From Bacteroidales bacterium (GTDB lineage: Bacteria; Bacteroidota; Bacteroidia; Bacteroidales; P3): 43,143 nt of DNA. The stretch lies in assembly GCA_017645585.1 (NCBI GenBank), contig JAGCOF010000055.1, positions 1 to 43,143 on the forward strand, written 5' to 3'. Below, piece by piece: positions 40,143 to 43,143 of this stretch (positions are counted from its first letter, which is position 1; each line of letters begins with the position of its first letter). The translations under genes and the position numbers were made by a program. A model generated the notes under the pieces. It saw only the letters and a list, made by a program, of their open reading frames with translations, did not search any database and was not told the DNA's origin.

Positions 40143-41201
40143 ATGGCTTTTTGGACAAAATTGGAGGCTTGGTACAACGACTACGGACGCACCCTTCCGT
40201 GGCGTGGAATCGACAACCCGTACTACATCTGGCTGTCGGAAATCATCCTGCAGCAGACTCGCATCGAGCAGGGGCGCGACTACTACCTGCGCTTCATCGA
40301 GACCTTCCCCACGGTGGCCGACCTGGCCACCGCCAGCGAGGAGCAGGTGCTGCGCCTATGGCAAGGGCTGGGCTACTACTCGCGCGCGCGCAACCTGCAC
40401 GCGGCCGCGCAATATATTATGGATGAGTGTGGGGGCCGCTTCCCCGACACCTACGACGGCATCCTGCGCCTCAAGGGCGTGGGGCGCTACACCGCCGCCG
40501 CCATCGCCTCCTTCGCCTACCGTCTGCCCCACCCCGTCATCGACGGCAACGTCTACCGCTTCATCAGCCGCCTGCGCGGCATCGCCACCCCCATCGCCAC
40601 CGACGCGGCCTATCGGGAGTTCGAGTCCCTGCTGACACAGCTGATTGACCGCGAGCGGCCCGACCGCTTCAACGCCGCCCTGATGGACTTCGGCGCCCTG
40701 CAGTGCCGCCCGCAGCCCGACTGCACGGCCTGCCCCTTCGCCGACGAGTGCGAGGCCTTGCGCACCGGACGCGTCGACATGCTGCCCGTCAAAGCCCCCA
40801 AAGCCAAACCCAAAGACCGTTGGTTCTACTACTTCGACCTGCGCTGGCGCAAGGAGGGGGTGCAATACGGATGGATGCACCGCCGCACGGACAACGACAT
40901 CTGGCGAGGACTCTTCGAATTCGATTTGATGGAGACCTCGCAAGAATTATCACCCGACGACCTGAACACCGCCATCCAGCACTTTGCCCAAGAGGCCTAT
41001 CACCTTTCACCTATCACCTTTCATCTCTCGCCTCCCTACCTCCACCAGCTCACACACCGCACCATCCACGCCCGGTTCATACAGGCAGAATTGCCCCAAG
41101 AACCGGTTTCACATCCCGCCGACGGCATGGCAATGACCGCCCGGCAGATGAATTCTGTGCCCGTACCGAGGCTGATTGATAAGTATTTGCAGTCATTGTG
41201 A
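40143..41201 (+). CDS. mutY: A/G-specific adenine glycosylase
   Basis: A 352-residue repair enzyme removing A opposite 8-oxoG. Start ATG 40143 (MAFWTKLEAWYNDYGRTLPW); an upstream TTG is less likely. Catalytic Glu33 is in LSEIILQQTR, the HhH is LRLKGVGRYTAAAIASFAY, and the catalytic Asp is in VIDGNVYRF. The iron-sulfur motif is CRPQPDCTACPFADEC: C-x5-C-x2-C-x5-C, one residue shorter in the first loop than usual. The C-terminal NUDIX-like domain reads GGVQYGWMHRR-like sequence, then a heptamer-encoded insert YHLSPITFHLSPPY before HQLTHRTIHARF. ssb follows after 82 nt. Confidence 0.94.
   Translation: MAFWTKLEAWYNDYGRTLPWRGIDNPYYIWLSEIILQQTRIEQGRDYYLRFIETFPTVADLATASEEQVLRLWQGLGYYSRARNLHAAAQYIMDECGGRFPDTYDGILRLKGVGRYTAAAIASFAYRLPHPVIDGNVYRFISRLRGIATPIATDAAYREFESLLTQLIDRERPDRFNAALMDFGALQCRPQPDCTACPFADECEALRTGRVDMLPVKAPKAKPKDRWFYYFDLRWRKEGVQYGWMHRRTDNDIWRGLFEFDLMETSQELSPDDLNTAIQHFAQEAYHLSPITFHLSPPYLHQLTHRTIHARFIQAELPQEPVSHPADGMAMTARQMNSVPVPRLIDKYLQSL
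40998..41032. repeat. Heptamer array inside mutY
   Basis: Five 7-nt units: tatcacc, tttcacc, tatcacc, tttcatc, tctcgcc. The other strand reads GGTGATA/GGTGAAA, sharing a GGTG core with the arrays at 31217 and 32032. Confidence 0.8.
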
Positions 41202-41283
41202 ATATCTTTATTTTACCAATTCATTTTTTTGTTGTATTTTCGCATTTCAAAATATACAACTATTCAGACTAAACGATACAGTA

Positions 41284-41706
41284 ATGATTGGAGTAAACAA
41301 AGTTATCCTGGTAGGAAATGTAGGTAAGAATCCCGATGTGGTAACATTCCCGTCCGAAGGCTCAGCGCCCGTCAAGAAAGCATCATTCCCCCTGGCCACC
41401 ACCGAATACCGCCGCCACCGCGACAACGAACGCGTGGAGGTCACCGAGTGGCACAACGTAGTGTGCTGGCGCGGCCTAGCCGATGTGGCCGAGCGCATCC
41501 TCGCCAAAGGAGCTCAAATATATGTAGAGGGTCGGCTGCAGAGCCGCTCGTGGGAAGACAAAGAGGGCAACAAGCGCCACGTCACCGAGGTGGTGGCCGA
41601 CAATCTGCTGCTGCTCTCCAAGCGTCAGCAGGAGGAGATGCGCAACAATCCGCTGATGGATATCCTCAACAACGAGACCGAGCCCCTCGGCGACCTCCCC
41701 TTCTAA
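41284..41706 (+). CDS. ssb: Single-stranded DNA-binding protein
   Basis: A 140-residue SSB. Start ATG 41284 (MIGVNKVILVGNVGKNPDVV). The OB fold has FPLATTEYRRH, EWHNVVCWRGLADVAERILAKG and QIYVEGRLQSRSWEDKEGNK. The C-terminal tip EPLGDLPF is the acidic tail that recruits repair and replication partners. The linker is very short compared with E. coli SSB. A -7-like TATTTTCG upstream suggests its own promoter, although it also follows mutY closely. Confidence 0.96.
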   Translation: MIGVNKVILVGNVGKNPDVVTFPSEGSAPVKKASFPLATTEYRRHRDNERVEVTEWHNVVCWRGLADVAERILAKGAQIYVEGRLQSRSWEDKEGNKRHVTEVVADNLLLLSKRQQEEMRNNPLMDILNNETEPLGDLPF

Positions 41707-41711
41707 TCTAT

Positions 41712-41740
41712 GTACAAGAACGCTTTACGCGTTCTTGTAC
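41712..41740. terminator. Hairpin between ssb and hpf, overlapping the hpf stop codon
   Basis: A perfect 12-bp stem gtacaagaacgc/gcgttcttgtac with loop tttac. The hpf stop codon (TAA at 41725-41727 on the minus strand) is in the loop. T-runs on either side are weak (TTCTC), so termination in both directions is likely but not certain. Confidence 0.65.
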
Positions 41741-42012
41741 TTCTCAATCTGAACCTTCATGGCGTCAACGGCCTCGCTGACAGCCTGTTCGAAGGTGTCG
41801 GCCTGCTTGCTGATGAACAGTGTCTGGCCGGGCAGCGCCAATTGCAGCTCGGCTATTTTATTGTTGTCGCTCTCGGGTTTGTCTATCTTGAGGAACACCT
41901 CGCACTTGGTGGCGCGGTCGGTCATGCGGTCGAGTTTGCCGACTTTTTCGTTGATATACTTCTCGAGTTTCTCGTCGGCTTTGAATTTGGCAGTGTTGAT
42001 GATTGTGTTCAT
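41725..42012 (-). CDS. hpf: Ribosome hibernation promoting factor, short form
   Basis: A 95-residue HPF/RaiA protein that binds the 30S decoding region in slow growth. MNTIINTAKFKADEKLEKYI, VGKLDRMTDRATKCEVFLKI, ELQLALPGQTLFISKQADTF and AVSEAVDAMKVQIEKYKNA follow the family beta-alpha-beta3-alpha order. It lacks the C-terminal dimerisation domain of long HPF. It starts 24 nt after the recombinase gene on the same strand, the conserved xer-hpf pairing of Bacteroidales. Confidence 0.94.
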   Translation of the reverse strand: MNTIINTAKFKADEKLEKYINEKVGKLDRMTDRATKCEVFLKIDKPESDNNKIAELQLALPGQTLFISKQADTFEQAVSEAVDAMKVQIEKYKNA

Positions 42013-42036
42013 GGCAATTATATTTAGGGTTAATAA

Positions 42037-42939
42037 CTATTCTCTCCGTTTCCGTCCCCGGGGATGGGCCTGCCTGTAGACCTCCTTCATCCGCTCGCGC
42101 GTCACGTGGGTGTATATCTCCGTCGTCGCCAGGTTCTCGTGACCCATCAGTTCCTTGATGGCCGCCAGGTCGCCGCCCTCGTTCAGGATGTGCGTCGCAA
42201 AGCTATGGCGGAACACATGCGGCGACACACGGTCGGCGTTCGACAGCGAGGTCATGTACTTCTTCACCACGTAGTTCACGCTCTCGGGACTCATCTGCTT
42301 GCCCTTGCGGTTAACAAACAGCCACTCCACATCGCCCATCTCCTGTTGCTTTAACGCAAGATATTCCGAAATATTGTGTGCAAGCTCGATTTCTATCGGT
42401 ATCAGCCGCTCCTTGTCGCCCTTGCCGCGCACCTTCAGCGTCAGCGCCGACAGATCAGCCGACCCGTCGCGCAGCCCCACCAGCTCGGCACGGCGGATGC
42501 CCGTCTCATACAGCAGCCTCAGCATCAGCCGGTCGCGCCGTCCGAAGAAATCGTCGCCAAACAGGCCGGCGTCATAGAGGTGCTCCGTTTCGCTCTCGCG
42601 GAAGAACACCGGCAGGCGCTTGGGCTGCTTGGGCACCGACACCTTGGCCAACAGGTCCTCGCCGTAATAGCCGCGCCGACGCAGGAAGCGCAGCCAGCTG
42701 CCCACCGCCGCCATCCGGCGCCGCACCGTCCGGGGCGACTCCTTGCGCTCGATGTGCTGCAGCTCCCACTCGCGCACATCGCGCGCCGTCAGCTGCTCCA
42801 ACTCGCTCACCTCCACAGCCTTCAGATAGCACGCCAGGTCCTCCAGATCAGACATATACCAGCGCATCGTCGCCTCCGACAGGCGGCGCTCGTTGGCTAT
42901 ATAGTCACGAAAACGGGCTATGGACTCCTCCAGTTTCAT
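42037..42939 (-). CDS. Tyrosine recombinase, XerC/XerD type
   Basis: A 300-residue site-specific recombinase for chromosome dimer resolution. Start ATG 42937-42939 (MKLEESIARFRDYIANERRL). The N-terminal SAM-like core-binding domain covers about 1-90; the catalytic domain has all residues: R in TGIRRAELVGL, K in VRGKGDKERLIPI, H-x-x-R in HVFRHSFATHIL, H in LMGHENLATTEIYTH, and the Tyr nucleophile in IYTHV. It is a housekeeping Xer rather than an integrase, judged by length and neighbour hpf. Its -7 box ends 5 nt before the ATG, so the mRNA may be leaderless. Confidence 0.93.
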   Translation of the reverse strand: MKLEESIARFRDYIANERRLSEATMRWYMSDLEDLACYLKAVEVSELEQLTARDVREWELQHIERKESPRTVRRRMAAVGSWLRFLRRRGYYGEDLLAKVSVPKQPKRLPVFFRESETEHLYDAGLFGDDFFGRRDRLMLRLLYETGIRRAELVGLRDGSADLSALTLKVRGKGDKERLIPIEIELAHNISEYLALKQQEMGDVEWLFVNRKGKQMSPESVNYVVKKYMTSLSNADRVSPHVFRHSFATHILNEGGDLAAIKELMGHENLATTEIYTHVTRERMKEVYRQAHPRGRKRRE

Positions 42940-42944
42940 CGCTG

Positions 42945-42976
42945 CAAAGATACGAAAAAATACCGAACCGCGCAAA
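42945..42976 (-). promoter_or_regulatory. Promoter of the xer-hpf unit
   Basis: The minus strand has TTTG (42973-42976), 20 nt, TATCTTTGC (-7 box 42945-42952). The ATG begins 5 nt further. Confidence 0.75.
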
Positions 42977-42997
42977 AAAACTCACCAAATCCCACTC

Positions 42998-43037
42998 TTC
43001 GACTATCGTTCGACTACTGTTTAACTATAGTTAAACA
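42998..43037. repeat. 11-nt-period element, copy 6 (GTTTAACTA type, short right arm)
   Basis: Units CTTCGACTATC, GTTCGACTACT, GTTTAACTATA follow at 11-nt spacing and end in the 20-bp palindrome tgtttaactatagttaaaca. The right arm is short, so this copy may be decayed. No clear TCC decamer. Confidence 0.6.
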
Positions 43038-43068
43038 ACCACCCAAAGGTAAGAGACAGGACGGAGAT

Positions 43069-43143
43069 GATTCCTACCATTCCTCAAATGTTCTACGGCA
43101 GTTCTTTGGTCGTTCTTTGCTTTTTTCCAAAGAACGACCAAAG
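43069..43143. repeat. 11-nt-period hairpin element, copy 7 (GTTCTTTGGTC type, cut by window end)
   Basis: Arms 43104-43119 and 43128-43143 pair perfectly over 16 bp; the loop is cttttttc. Units GTTCTACGGCA, GTTCTTTGGTC, GTTCTTTGCTT are at 11-nt spacing. The decamer gattcctacc (43069-43078) lies 41 nt before the loop. The right arm runs to the window edge, so its full length is unknown. Confidence 0.8.

Noticed and set aside
42037-42939. Integrase of a mobile island spanning the window
   Set aside because: Length, intact Xer-type motifs and the hpf neighbour fit a housekeeping XerC/D. No attachment-site duplication at the tRNA genes was found in the window.

Overview
The window reads as chromosomal DNA of a member of the order Bacteroidales (Bacteroidota). 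Direct signs are repeated promoters of the Bacteroidota form (TTTG about 19 nt before TAnnTTTG, usually followed by C), no Shine-Dalgarno dependence, a type IX secretion (T9SS) sorting domain on a giant adhesin, a HYC_CC_PP-type protein beside a TonB receptor, and a tRNA-Thr/Tyr/Gly/Thr-tuf cluster. Family and genus cannot be fixed from the sequence alone. Coding DNA is fairly GC-rich, with AT-rich spacers.

Layout. 1-826 (minus): 5' part of tuf preceded by four tRNA genes and one promoter. 1259-6781 (minus): a modular T9SS adhesin. 7132-9875 (plus): a metal-handling trio (HYC_CC_PP protein, TonB receptor, HMA protein). 9911-21660 (minus): a housekeeping block in several units: recA, a beta-barrel-like protein, rel/spoT, mazG, ribBA; then pgm, recR, a GH3 lipoprotein; then acpP, fabF, rnc. 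22055-24890 (plus): purN, a glycosyltransferase, an OmpA-type protein. 24958-26265 (minus): a second OmpA-type porin with a textbook promoter. 26484-28322 (plus): pgi and an Ig-like membrane protein. 28335-30589 (minus): a small two-segment membrane protein and efp; then an M28 cyclase/peptidase-like lipoprotein and a Rieske-like lipoprotein. 30885-31696 (plus): DUF3467 and a phosphopantetheinyl transferase, converging on sua5 (minus). 32374-34053 (plus): a POT peptide transporter. 34188-39239 (plus): a seven-gene redox/acyltransferase operon. 39332-39887 (minus): rpmB and rpsU. 40143-41706 (plus): mutY and ssb. 41725-42939 (minus): xerD-like recombinase and hpf.

The most unusual content is not protein coding. 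(1) Seven intergenic hairpins at boundaries between transcription units are built from units repeating every 11 nt. The word differs between loci (GTTCTTCAACA, GTTCTTAGGTT, GTTTAACTACT, GTTCTTTGGTC) but the anatomy is shared: inverted arms, a 7-9 nt loop, and in most copies a TCC-containing decamer 41-42 nt from the loop. Two copies, at 19.3 kb and 30.7 kb, are near-identical and in opposite orientation. (2) Two full-consensus sigma-54 promoters lie just upstream of the Ig-like membrane protein gene and of DUF3467. (3) Tandem heptamer arrays with a GGTG/AGTG core sit in frame inside three conserved genes (phosphopantetheinyl transferase, sua5, mutY). (4) The seven-gene operon twice pairs a hexapeptide acetyltransferase with an iron-sulfur flavoprotein, behind two genes predicted to encode lipoproteins: DUF362 and an aldo/keto reductase fused to a ferredoxin domain.

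All family assignments come from reading motifs. No database search was possible.
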